Shown here: piece after piece, positions 19,001 to 27,078 of the stretch
Layout: each line of letters opens with the position of its first letter
Position numbering within the stretch: the first letter of the stretch is position 1
Source: Catenovulum sediminis
GTDB lineage: Bacteria > Pseudomonadota > Gammaproteobacteria > Enterobacterales > Alteromonadaceae
Reading direction: 5' to 3'
Assembly (NCBI RefSeq): GCF_007289895.1
Contig: NZ_CP041660.1
Location: forward strand, 2,604,001-2,668,000
Length of the DNA: 64,000 nt
Notes under the pieces: model-generated
Told to the model about the DNA's origin: nothing
The model's database searches: none
The model's input: only the letters and a program-made list of their open reading frames with translations
Program-made: the position numbers and the translations under genes

Positions 19001-19716
19001 TCAATAACTTTTTGATTGCGTCGTTGGCTGGAGCAATCTCGCTCGCCTAAAGTAACAACCTGGCCAAATCCATTTGCGATGACTTGAACCTCTATATGGC
19101 GTGCTTTTTCTACGAATTTTTCGACAAAAACACCATCGTTTGCAAAATTTTGTGAACCTAAATGTTTTACGTTGATGAAAGCTTTTTCTAGTTCATCAAC
19201 CGAGTCACACCTTTGCATGCCAATGCCGCCGCCACCCGCCGTACTTTTTAGCATGACCGGGAAGCCAACGCTTTCGGCATATTTTACCAGTTCGGTTAAA
19301 TCTGCAATTAGGCCACTTCCAGGCACCAATGACACATTTGCCTTCTCAGCAATTTCACGTGCTTGATGCTTCAAACCAAAGTCGATCATTTGCTGCGCGC
19401 GCGGCCCGATAAAACTGATGTTGTGTTGTTTGAGTTTTTCTGCAAAGGTCGCATTTTCACTTAAAAAACCATAACCTGGGTGAATTGCTTGCGCACCTGT
19501 TTGTTGAGCAATGGTGATAATTTTTTCTTGGTCCAGATAAGTAGCTGCGGCTGCGCCTTCTCCTAAACTGTAGGCTTCATCCGCTTGTTTAAGATGTAAC
19601 GATTCTTTATCGGCTTCTGCATAAATGGCAATACTTTTAATGCCAAGCTTTTTTAGGGTACGAATAATGCGGCAGGCGATTGCGCCTCTGTTGGCAATTA
19701 GGACTGTGTTAAACAT
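16084..19716 (-). CDS. Biotin-dependent urea/guanidine carboxylase
   Basis: A 1210-residue enzyme that uses ATP and bicarbonate to carboxylate urea (giving allophanate) or guanidine (giving carboxyguanidine). Domains in order: biotin carboxylase about 1-450 ([49 protein letters not shown]), KipA-like and KipI-like carboxyltransferase domains ([39 protein letters not shown]), and a C-terminal biotin carrier with K1174 in LESMKMEI. It is usually annotated as urea carboxylase. The guanidine-I riboswitch and the DUF1989 pair point to guanidine as the real substrate, as shown for related operons; this is inference from context. The start [11 protein letters not shown] is standard for the family. 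Confidence 0.93.
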   Translation of the reverse strand: [1210 protein letters not shown]

Positions 19717-19838
19717 GATATTTCACTCGTCTTAGCGGGTCGTCCCGCATCAAGCTTATTTTTGTATCTGGGTCGTCCCAAATACTTGCCTTACGGCCTA
19801 ACTAATCAATTTTTGTTTTGCGCTTAAGCGCTTAATAG

Positions 19839-20477
19839 CTAAGCCCAAATCAATACTTCAATCGGTGTTGGGTTGTACGCGTTGCAAGGGTTATTTAATT
19901 GAGGACAATTAGAAATCAGTACGATGACATCCATCAAGGCTTCTAACTCAACATATTTTCCTGCGCCACTGATACCATCTGCAAAAGTTAATTTGCCGTC
20001 AGTGGTTACCGGTACATTCATAAAGAAGTTAATGTTGTGGGTGATATCTTTTTTGTTCAAGCCCAATTCTTGGTTTTCGGCAATGGCTAACAACCAGCTA
20101 TCACGACAGGCGTGCATGCATTTTTTTTCCAATGCATAACGTACTGTATTGCTCTCTGTTGCGCACGCACCACCGACAGTATCGTGACGACCACAGGTAT
20201 CAGCGACAATTTTGAGCATTGGGTTGCATTCATTCGACATTAAGGTGCTGCCAGCCGATAAATAAACATTACCCTGCTCACGTATGGTGTCGGTTGCACT
20301 GTATCGCTCGCTAATATCGTTTGCGTTATAAAATAATGTGTCAGCGGCTTGATTACCTTTCAAATCTAAAATTCGTATCGTCTGACCTTTTTTGACAACT
20401 TTTAAGTAATAGTCTCCCGCTTCAACGATTTCACGATTCAGTGCTTGTTCAGTGGTTAATTGACTTGTTTTGATCAT
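19839..20477 (-). CDS. DUF1989 protein UAAP2, likely carboxyguanidine deiminase subunit
   Basis: A 212-residue DUF1989 protein, known as urea amidolyase-associated protein 2. Paired DUF1989 proteins of guanidine operons (CgdA/CgdB) form the carboxyguanidine deiminase that converts carboxyguanidine to allophanate; I assign that role by family and position. Conserved Cys/His motifs are visible: [20 protein letters not shown] and [14 protein letters not shown] 20477 ([14 protein letters not shown]) is chosen because AAGGAG precedes it; an in-frame extension of 44 residues upstream runs into the previous gene and looks non-coding. It lies 10 bp after UAAP1. The 122-bp gap to the carboxylase gene contains a duplicated GGGTCGTCCC. 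Confidence 0.9.
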   Translation of the reverse strand: MIKTSQLTTEQALNREIVEAGDYYLKVVKKGQTIRILDLKGNQAADTLFYNANDISERYSATDTIREQGNVYLSAGSTLMSNECNPMLKIVADTCGRHDTVGGACATESNTVRYALEKKCMHACRDSWLLAIAENQELGLNKKDITHNINFFMNVPVTTDGKLTFADGISGAGKYVELEALMDVIVLISNCPQLNNPCNAYNPTPIEVLIWA

Positions 20478-20487
20478 GATAAACTCC

Positions 20488-21198
20488 TTACAGACCCAGA
20501 TGATACAAACGGTTATTTTCATAACCCCGTTGGTTTTCAGCGCACCCGTTTTTGCAAAGATCGTCTTCGGTAATGGGGGCCGACGGGCGGATTTGATATT
20601 CCACTGCAAAATCTGGGTAGTTTTCAGAGTTGTTTAGTGGGTGCGGGCAAGTATGTAACAACACCAAGGTGTCCATTTCGAAACGCAGCTCGATAAAGTC
20701 TCCAGCTTTAGATTGTGCTTCACTATAGCTGAGTGCGCCTTCACCATCTGGTTCAACTTTGCTGAATAAGTTTAAGTTGGCCGCCAGATCTTGTTTGCCA
20801 AGGCCATATTTAGCCGCTTCTACTAGAAATGCGTCATAACCATTTTGTTTCCAATTGTTTCTGTCGTGCTGGTAGTCGCGTTTACCCCATTTTTTTTCGA
20901 CGAGGGTTTTGTTGCTGTTGCCACTTATGGTGTCGTGCCATCCAAAACTATCTTCTGTAATAGCGCAAAAAATGCGTCCCATATCTGAATATAAACAATG
21001 ACCTTTAGTTAATTTTAAAGTGTGCTGGCACTTTAATGTATCCGGTGCGTTGTAACGCTCCAGTAGATTTTCCGGATTGTAAAATAACACCCCTATGTTC
21101 GCACTGCCTGTTTTGTCTATTAAACGCAAGCTGGTGCCACGGCGCATTCGCATTGACCAGTGTTTACCTGCTGGTAGAGTATCTTGATATAAAATCAT
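20488..21198 (-). CDS. DUF1989 protein UAAP1, likely carboxyguanidine deiminase subunit
   Basis: A 236-residue DUF1989 protein, urea amidolyase-associated protein 1, the longer partner of UAAP2. Typical segments are [52 protein letters not shown] and [21 protein letters not shown]. In the known guanidine pathway it would form the heteromeric carboxyguanidine deiminase with its neighbour. Its cysteine pattern differs from UAAP2: it lacks the [11 protein letters not shown] arrangement and has [10 protein letters not shown] instead. This suggests one subunit is catalytic and the other supporting. The start overlaps the ABC ATPase stop by four bases (ATGA). Confidence 0.9.
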   Translation of the reverse strand: MILYQDTLPAGKHWSMRMRRGTSLRLIDKTGSANIGVLFYNPENLLERYNAPDTLKCQHTLKLTKGHCLYSDMGRIFCAITEDSFGWHDTISGNSNKTLVEKKWGKRDYQHDRNNWKQNGYDAFLVEAAKYGLGKQDLAANLNLFSKVEPDGEGALSYSEAQSKAGDFIELRFEMDTLVLLHTCPHPLNNSENYPDFAVEYQIRPSAPITEDDLCKNGCAENQRGYENNRLYHLGL

Positions 21199-21977
21199 AA
21201 GTTAACGACCTTTTTTGCATATTTTTTAGCTAAAGTTTGACCCGCCTGTTGTTGTTTTTCGCTGTTAAGCGCTAAGTCGTAGGTGATTTGTGCACCATAC
21301 GCGGTTGGGGCCTGCGGGTCGTGGCGCACTTTGTCAAAGACCCAAAGTCGCGAGCCCAACTCGAACCCTTCTTGAATGTCATGCGTCACCATAAAAATGG
21401 TCAGATTATTTTCTTTCCATACTTTATGTATGAGTTGATGCATATCTTTGCGAATACCCGGGTCAAGCGCGCCAAATGGTTCGTCGAGCAATAAAATCTT
21501 GGGGGATTTCATTAACGCTTGTGCTATCGCCAGACGTTGTTGCATGCCGCCTGATAACTGATGTGGATATTTGTGAATTGCATGTGACAAACCAACAGCT
21601 TCGATAAAACCGATCGCTTTGTCGGCAATTTGTTGTTTTTGTTTACCAAAAGTCCGACCCAGAAAGCGCGCTGCGGTAAACTCGTCTGCAATCATGACAT
21701 TTTGTAAAACACTTAGATGTGGGAACACAGAGTATTTCTGAAAAACAATACCACGGGCTTGGTTTGGTTCAGGCGAAATAGGCTGATCTTCAAGCTGTAT
21801 TCGCCCCCGCGTAGGCTGCTCACTGCCTAATATCATTTTCAACAAGGTGGTTTTACCACAGCCAGAAGCGCCAACCATAGAGACAAACTCACCTTGTTCA
21901 ACCTTGAGTGTGAGCCGTTCAAGGATTTGCACATCAGCATAGGACTTCCAAACATCATCAATTGTCAGAAAACTCAT
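21195..21977 (-). CDS. ABC transporter ATP-binding protein (guanidine/urea carboxylase-linked)
   Basis: A 260-residue nitrate/sulfonate/taurine-type ABC ATPase. It has Walker A GASGCGKTT, the signature LSGGMQQRLAIA, Walker B ILLLDEPFGALD and the H-loop VTHDIQEG. ATG 21977 overlaps the permease stop by four bases and has AGGAGG upstream. An earlier in-frame start at 22013 would lie inside the permease gene and is rejected. With the permease and binding protein it forms an importer that, by context, brings in guanidine or a related compound. Confidence 0.93.
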   Translation of the reverse strand: MSFLTIDDVWKSYADVQILERLTLKVEQGEFVSMVGASGCGKTTLLKMILGSEQPTRGRIQLEDQPISPEPNQARGIVFQKYSVFPHLSVLQNVMIADEFTAARFLGRTFGKQKQQIADKAIGFIEAVGLSHAIHKYPHQLSGGMQQRLAIAQALMKSPKILLLDEPFGALDPGIRKDMHQLIHKVWKENNLTIFMVTHDIQEGFELGSRLWVFDKVRHDPQAPTAYGAQITYDLALNSEKQQQAGQTLAKKYAKKVVNL

Positions 21978-22798
21978 TTGCCAGCCTCCTGATGGTGATA
22001 CCAAGGGAAGCACAGTTCGGACAGTTTGCGTAAGCTAAAATCCATGACAAATGCCAGCGTGGTTATCCATATAACATAAGGCAGGATCACATCCATAGAC
22101 ATATAGCGTCGTACCAAGAATATCCGATAACCTAAACCTTCCTGGGCGGCAATCGCTTCTGCCGCAATTAAAAAGAGCCAGGCGGTACCTAGGGACAATC
22201 TAACGGCACCAATCAGGCGGGGCATGATTTGTGGTAACACCACTCGAATGGCAACCAACCAAGTAGACGCACCTAAAGTTTGTGCCTTGATCAGAATTTC
22301 TGACGGTAATTGACGCACATGACCTTGAACATCCCGAATAATAACAGGCGCTGTGCCAATAATAATTAGCATCACTTTAGCAAGTTCGCCTAAGCCGAAG
22401 CTGATAAATAAAATAGGGAGTACCGCCATCGGCGGTATCAAAGATACAATGGTGATCAGTGGTGAAAAGCCCGACCGGAAGACAGGTAAAAGGCCAGACA
22501 ACATGCCAAGCAATAAACCAAGCATGGCACTAATACCGATACCGAGGCCAATACGGTACATGCTTGCACCCGTATCGACCCAAAATAAGTATTCACCACT
22601 ACGTTTGTCTTCCGTAAATGCCATGCGTTCAACTGCATCCGATATTTGACTAAAGCTTGGAAGCAGCTTGTCGTAAGGGTTTTCTGCCAACCTTTCATTT
22701 GATGCTGACCAATACAGCATCAAAATTAAAACAAAAGGTAACAGAGCCAAAAAACCTTTAAGTGGACGCGATGGCTCTATATTCATTAACTTTTTCAT
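21974..22798 (-). CDS. ABC transporter permease (guanidine/urea carboxylase-linked)
   Basis: A 274-residue inner-membrane permease of the nitrate/taurine ABC group with about six hydrophobic segments. The binding-protein-dependent transport signature is in IKAQTLGASTWLVAIRVVLP, followed by RLIGAVRLSLGTAWLFL. The N-terminus (MKKLMNIEPSRPLKGFLALL) has a short cytoplasmic lead and a first helix, with a large periplasmic loop after it. It is tightly packed between the binding-protein gene (12 bp away) and the ATPase gene (4-bp overlap). Confidence 0.92.
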   Translation of the reverse strand: MKKLMNIEPSRPLKGFLALLPFVLILMLYWSASNERLAENPYDKLLPSFSQISDAVERMAFTEDKRSGEYLFWVDTGASMYRIGLGIGISAMLGLLLGMLSGLLPVFRSGFSPLITIVSLIPPMAVLPILFISFGLGELAKVMLIIIGTAPVIIRDVQGHVRQLPSEILIKAQTLGASTWLVAIRVVLPQIMPRLIGAVRLSLGTAWLFLIAAEAIAAQEGLGYRIFLVRRYMSMDVILPYVIWITTLAFVMDFSLRKLSELCFPWYHHQEAGK

Positions 22799-22810
22799 AA
22801 GTTAGTATCT

Positions 22811-23842
22811 TTATAGTTTGCCGTCAGCGGCCATTTGCATAAAGCTAGGATCAAAACGTAGTTTTATGTTGGCCGGATTGCCAAACACACCAGTAGGTGT
22901 TTCGATACCGATAAACCCAGCGTCTGGAGCACCATCGCCTAATAACCCATGTTTAAAAGAAAACTCAGCGACATACTTCATCGTTTTGCTGAGTTGAGGG
23001 TCTTTAGTGAAAGAAACCGCATCTTTTGCCTGATAAAACATCTTTGTGCTGGCCAATTGTGACTTGTAACCCGCTAAATCAGTACCGGAAGCTTTCGCCA
23101 TGTGCGTTAAAACAGCATCATTAGACATTGTACTCATGATTTCATACCAGGCACCGACGAGCGCTTTACCAAAGTTAGGGTTTGCGCTTAGCGTTTCCGT
23201 GTTGACCACCATCAAGTCAATGATCTCACCTGGGATATTGGATGAGTCAAACACTTTATGGGCACTAGGCTGTTTTTCGATTTCAGAAAGAAGTGGGTTC
23301 CAAGTAACAACTGAGGTGACATCTTGGGTAGAATAAGCGGCAACCAAGTCGGCATCCGATGTATTGACTACATCGACGTCTCGCTCAGATAAACCAATTG
23401 ATTCTAAACCTCTTGCCAATAAATAATGCGATACGCTGAGTTCAACGAGATTGATTTGCTGGCCTTTTATCTCACTGAGTGTCTTTTTATCCTTTAAAAT
23501 GACACCATCGTTGCCATTTGAGAAATCACCGACAATGAGCGCTGTGCTATCAACAAAGCTGGCTGCCGGTATGGTTAATGCGTCCATGTTGGTCATACTA
23601 CAAGCGTCAAACTGACCCGCGGTATATTGATTAATTGATTCTATGTAGTCATTGATTTGCACAACATCGATTTCAATATCGTATTTGTCAGCCCATTTTT
23701 TGATAATGCCAGAGCTGTCACCATATTCCCATGGCATCCAACCAACATAAATTGACCAGCAGATTGAAAATTTGTCTTTTGCTAAAGCGTTGGTGCTACT
23801 AAATAATGCGAGGATTAAAGTGAGTATTTTTATCGTTTTCAT
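22811..23842 (-). CDS. ABC transporter periplasmic substrate-binding protein (guanidine/urea carboxylase-linked)
   Basis: A 343-residue TauA/NMT1-like solute-binding protein and first gene of the riboswitch-controlled operon. Residues 1-21 form a signal peptide (MKTIKILTLILALFSSTNALA). The mature start KDKFSICWSIYVGWMPWEYG and QFDACSMTNMDALTIPA fit the family found with urea carboxylase operons. ATG 23842 has a GGAG site; an in-frame start 12 codons upstream lies inside the riboswitch expression platform and is rejected. Aromatic residues near the N-terminus could form a small cation site, which is speculation. Confidence 0.92.
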   Translation of the reverse strand: MKTIKILTLILALFSSTNALAKDKFSICWSIYVGWMPWEYGDSSGIIKKWADKYDIEIDVVQINDYIESINQYTAGQFDACSMTNMDALTIPAASFVDSTALIVGDFSNGNDGVILKDKKTLSEIKGQQINLVELSVSHYLLARGLESIGLSERDVDVVNTSDADLVAAYSTQDVTSVVTWNPLLSEIEKQPSAHKVFDSSNIPGEIIDLMVVNTETLSANPNFGKALVGAWYEIMSTMSNDAVLTHMAKASGTDLAGYKSQLASTKMFYQAKDAVSFTKDPQLSKTMKYVAEFSFKHGLLGDGAPDAGFIGIETPTGVFGNPANIKLRFDPSFMQMAADGKL

Positions 23843-23892
23843 GTCGCGTTCTCCAAAGTTTACACGGATTCTGGGCACAGGAGGTCTAATTA

Positions 23893-24042
23893 AATTGAAC
23901 CTCCCGGGCTTTTATCCCGCCGTGTAACCTTTGCTTACGCAAACATAAAAATTAAAAACATCGATGTGATTAATTCTAATGCAGCTAGGTTGACAACTCT
24001 CGGACCAGTCACTTGATAAGTCAAGCCGGAACCCTAGTCATC
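23893..24042 (-). ncRNA. Guanidine-I (ykkC) riboswitch
   Basis: The minus-strand leader of the ABC operon carries the hallmarks of the ykkC class. The first helix is closed by CTAGG and CCTAG (about 24036-23984) and contains GGGTTCCGG and CTGGTCCGAGAG. After a variable insert ending in a TTTGC-GTAA-GCAAA hairpin comes ACACGGCGGGATAAAAGCCC, then GGGAGG. This RNA binds free guanidinium and turns on guanidine-handling genes. Downstream, GGAGGT (of CCCGGGAGGT) can pair with ACCTCC, and ATCCGTGT at 23869-23862 can pair with the conserved ACACGG, just before the ribosome site of the binding-protein gene. There is no U-tract, so translational control is more likely than termination. Confidence 0.93.
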
Positions 24043-24062
24043 TGTTTAGCTTTGTGTTGCCG

Positions 24063-24079
24063 GTTCAATTTAATTGAAC
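24063..24079. promoter_or_regulatory. 17-bp palindrome between promoter and riboswitch
   Basis: GTTCAATTTAATTGAAC has two perfect 8-bp half-sites around one base. It would lie in the transcribed leader just after the predicted start point. A partial copy (TTAAATTGAAC) lies at 23890-23900, within the riboswitch expression platform. It could be an operator or an RNA hairpin. Confidence 0.5.
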
Positions 24080-24097
24080 TCCTGCTATCTAATGAAA

Positions 24098-24113
24098 GCA
24101 TTAAGCGTGCCAA
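24098..24113 (-). promoter_or_regulatory. Sigma-54 (RpoN) -24/-12 promoter for the guanidine operon
   Basis: On the minus strand, TTGGCACG is followed by CTTA and then ATGC. The invariant GG and GC are exactly 10 bases apart, as in the consensus TTGGCACG-N4-TTGC. Transcription would start near 24086, about 45 bp before the riboswitch. The fit to nitrogen-regulated genes is good. Confidence 0.8.
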
Positions 24114-24166
24114 TATCGATTAACAAGCTGTATCCCTTTATTTATATAGTTTAACCCGCATTAAGG

Positions 24167-24172
24167 TATAAT
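24167..24172 (+). promoter_or_regulatory. Candidate -10 box for the flavin reductase-like gene
   Basis: TATAAT at 24167-24172 reads toward the gene starting at 24258. No good -35 box is seen at 16-18 bases. Confidence 0.35.
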
Positions 24173-24219
24173 TAGAATCATTTAGCCAGTTGAAAAGTTT
24201 CGCACGCATTTAGGGTGTT

Positions 24220-24236
24220 TGCACTTATTTGGTGCT
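24220..24236. promoter_or_regulatory. NtrC-like enhancer site
   Basis: TGCACTTATTTGGTGCT matches the NtrC consensus TGCACC-N5-GGTGCA at ten of twelve half-site positions. It is centred about 140 bp upstream of the predicted sigma-54 start point, a usual enhancer distance. A weaker GCAC...GGTG pair with longer spacing lies at 24202-24217. The site also lies just in front of the divergent flavin reductase-like gene. Confidence 0.65.
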
Positions 24237-24257
24237 TAGGCGAAATCAGGAGATTTT

Positions 24258-24866
24258 ATGTTAATAGATATGGCAAGTTTAAATTCGAGTGAAGTTTATC
24301 ATTTAATGACGCAAACCATTGTGCCTCGGCCTGTTGCTTGGGTGCTGACACAACATCAGAATGCTCACTATAATTTAGCACCTTATTCTTATTTCAACGC
24401 AGTAAGCAGTGAGCCGCCTTTACTAATGTATTCTGCAGGTAAAAAACCGAACGGTGAAATAAAAGATTCTATTGCAAATTTTAATTACCAGCAAAAATGT
24501 GTTGTACATATCGCAAGCGCTCAGCAAATAAACCAGATGCAACAAAGCGCTAACAGTTTACCGGCAGATGAATCTGAAATTGAACACTATAATATTGAGT
24601 TGGCTGATTTTGATGGATTCGAGCTTCCTCGAGTAAAAGCCTGCCCAATTGCTTTTGGCTGTGAGTTATACCAGACAACGGAAATAGGCGATAAACCGCA
24701 AACATTAGTGTTTGTCGAAATAAAACAGATTTATATTGCAGATGAAGTTATTTCGCTGGATGACAAACAAAGACTCAAAACGGATGTGTTGAAAATTGAC
24801 CCGATTGCAAGATTAGGGGGTCGTGAATATGCGTCATTAAAAGAAATTTTAGTGCCTAAAATTTGA
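24258..24866 (+). CDS. Flavin reductase-like (FMN-binding split-barrel) protein
   Basis: A 202-residue protein of the flavin reductase/DUF447-like split-barrel family. Typical segments are TIVPRPVAWVLTQHQNAHYNLAPYSYFNAVSSEPPLLMYSAG and KTDVLKIDPIARLGGREYASL, with the arginine-proline and NLAPYSYFN loop that holds FMN. The usual role is NAD(P)H-dependent flavin reduction or flavin binding; no specific partner is evident. A ribosome site AGGAG precedes ATG 24258. It is divergent from the guanidine operon and shares its 0.4-kb control region, so nitrogen regulation is possible. The dapB promoter overlaps its 3' end. Confidence 0.85.
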   Translation: MLIDMASLNSSEVYHLMTQTIVPRPVAWVLTQHQNAHYNLAPYSYFNAVSSEPPLLMYSAGKKPNGEIKDSIANFNYQQKCVVHIASAQQINQMQQSANSLPADESEIEHYNIELADFDGFELPRVKACPIAFGCELYQTTEIGDKPQTLVFVEIKQIYIADEVISLDDKQRLKTDVLKIDPIARLGGREYASLKEILVPKI

Positions 24867-24890
24867 AAACTGTGACACAAAGACTACAAT
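24863..24890 (+). promoter_or_regulatory. Candidate sigma-70 promoter of dapB
   Basis: TTGAAA at 24863-24868 and TACAAT at 24885-24890 are separated by 16 bases. The -35 box overlaps the stop codon of the preceding gene, and the -10 box is about 30 bp before the dapB start. Confidence 0.5.
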
Positions 24891-24915
24891 GCGCGCAATA
24901 AATAGAATTGGGTAA

Positions 24916-25722
<807 letters not shown>

Positions 25723-25752
25723 AACTGTTTGTTTTGTCTTGTTTAGTTGATT

Positions 25753-25780
25753 TTGGTGATTAAAGCTTTATTTGTATAAG
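25753..25780 (+). promoter_or_regulatory. Candidate promoter of the carAB leader
   Basis: TTGGTG (25753-25758) and TATAAG (25775-25780) with a 16-base spacer would start transcription near 25788, about 50 bp before the leader peptide. A second poorer candidate starts with TTGAAT at 25784. An ArgR-like box is not clear. Confidence 0.35.
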
Positions 25781-25837
25781 TTTTTGAATTTTTAATAGCC
25801 AACAAGTGAGAATTAATCTAAAATAGACAAGATTTAT

Positions 25838-25897
25838 ATGCTGCGATTTAAACATCGCATTCGAAGAATTCTGAAAACGGGTGGCTGTTACCAATAG
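25838..25897 (+). CDS. Candidate carAB leader peptide (19 residues, arginine-rich)
   Basis: A small reading frame MLRFKHRIRRILKTGGCYQ runs from ATG 25838 to TAG 25895-25897. Four of 19 codons are arginine, including adjacent CGA-AGA at codons 9-10. Its stop codon falls inside a terminator hairpin immediately before carA, the layout of an attenuator leader. The product of carAB feeds arginine synthesis, so arginine codons would be a fitting sensor. The ribosome site is weak (only GACAAG upstream). No antiterminator could be drawn with confidence, so this is a proposal. Confidence 0.5.
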   Translation: MLRFKHRIRRILKTGGCYQ

Positions 25898-25909
25898 CTC
25901 CCGTTTTTT
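25874..25909 (+). terminator. Terminator/attenuator immediately upstream of carA
   Basis: AAAACGGG at 25874-25881 pairs with CCCGTTTT at 25900-25907, with an inner GCT/AGC extension, followed by more T. It ends 18 bp before the carA start and about 150 bp after dapB. An earlier stem, TGCGAT/ATCGCA with loop TTAAAC, at 25842-25859 could be a pause hairpin. Confidence 0.75.
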
Positions 25910-25927
25910 AATGTTCAGGAGGTCGTT

Positions 25928-27055
25928 TTGGCTGAAACCGCCTTGTTAGTACTCGAAGATGGTACTGTATTCAAGGGCACTTCAATTGGTGCTGAGGGGA
26001 TGTCTGTTGGTGAAGTTGTATTTAATACTTCAATGACAGGGTATCAGGAAATATTAACCGATCCATCCTATGCTGAGCAGATCGTAACCTTAACCTATCC
26101 GCATATAGGAAATACAGGTACGAACTCAGAAGATGAAGAATCTACCAATATCTGGGCCAAAGGTTTGGTCATCCGAGATTTGCCATTAGTGGCATCAAAC
26201 TTTCGTAACCAAGATAGTTTGTCTGACTATCTTAAAAAACGAGGCATTGTGGCCATAGCGGATATAGATACGCGTAGGCTAACACGTATTTTACGTGAAA
26301 AAGGTGCACAAAATGGCACCTTAATCGCGGGCGATGATGCTGAAAAAGCATTGGCCGCAGCGAAAGCTTTCCCAGGTTTAAAAGGCATGGATTTAGCCAA
26401 AGAAGTTACAGTTAAAGAAACTTATAACTGGGATGAAGGCACTTGGCAGTTAGGTCAAGGTCATCAAAAGCCAGAAAATAAAGAGTTTAAAGTTGTAGCT
26501 TACGATTTTGGTGTGAAACGTAATATTTTGCGTATGTTGGTTGATCGCGGTTGTGATTTAACAGTCGTCCCGGCACAAACACCTGCAAGTGACGTTTTAG
26601 CAATGAGCCCTGATGGAATTTTCTTATCCAATGGCCCAGGCGATCCAGAGCCTTGTGATTACGCGATTGACGCGATTAAACAAATTTTGGAAACCGATAT
26701 TCCTGTTTTCGGTATTTGTTTGGGGCATCAATTGTTAGCGCTAGCCAGTGGTGCAAAAACTCAAAAAATGAAGTTTGGTCATCATGGTGCTAACCACCCG
26801 GTGCAAGATCTAGAATCAGGTGTAGTGATGATTACCAGTCAAAACCACGGTTTTGCAGTAGACGAAGCGAGTTTACCGTCTAATCTAAAAGCAACGCATA
26901 AATCATTGTTTGATGGTTCTTTGCAAGGTATTCATCGTACAGATAAACCGGCTTTTAGCTTCCAAGGTCACCCTGAAGCCAGTCCGGGCCCGCATGAAGC
27001 CGCTGATTTATTTGATCATTTTATTGATCTAATTAAAGCCGCTAAATCCAAATAA
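25928..27055 (+). CDS. carA: Carbamoyl-phosphate synthase small subunit
   Basis: The glutaminase subunit, 375 residues. It hydrolyses glutamine and channels ammonia to CarB for carbamoyl phosphate, the precursor of pyrimidines and arginine. The start codon is TTG at 25928, supported by AGGAGG five bases upstream and by the homologous N-terminus [20 protein letters not shown]. The class I glutamine amidotransferase domain has nucleophile C264 in [16 protein letters not shown] and the His-Glu pair in [13 protein letters not shown]. It is 23 bp upstream of carB. Confidence 0.96.
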   Translation: MAETALLVLEDGTVFKGTSIGAEGMSVGEVVFNTSMTGYQEILTDPSYAEQIVTLTYPHIGNTGTNSEDEESTNIWAKGLVIRDLPLVASNFRNQDSLSDYLKKRGIVAIADIDTRRLTRILREKGAQNGTLIAGDDAEKALAAAKAFPGLKGMDLAKEVTVKETYNWDEGTWQLGQGHQKPENKEFKVVAYDFGVKRNILRMLVDRGCDLTVVPAQTPASDVLAMSPDGIFLSNGPGDPEPCDYAIDAIKQILETDIPVFGICLGHQLLALASGAKTQKMKFGHHGANHPVQDLESGVVMITSQNHGFAVDEASLPSNLKATHKSLFDGSLQGIHRTDKPAFSFQGHPEASPGPHEAADLFDHFIDLIKAAKSK

Positions 27056-27078
27056 CGAGCCAGATAGAGACACTGCCG

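Noticed and set aside
19717-19838. Duplicated GGGTCGTCCC between UAAP2 and the carboxylase gene
   Set aside because: Two imperfectly spaced copies in a 122-bp gap. There is no hairpin with a U-tract and no match to a known signal.
25781-25824. ArgR boxes upstream of the carAB leader
   Set aside because: Only TGAAT half-sites are seen, without the matching ATTCA half at the right spacing.
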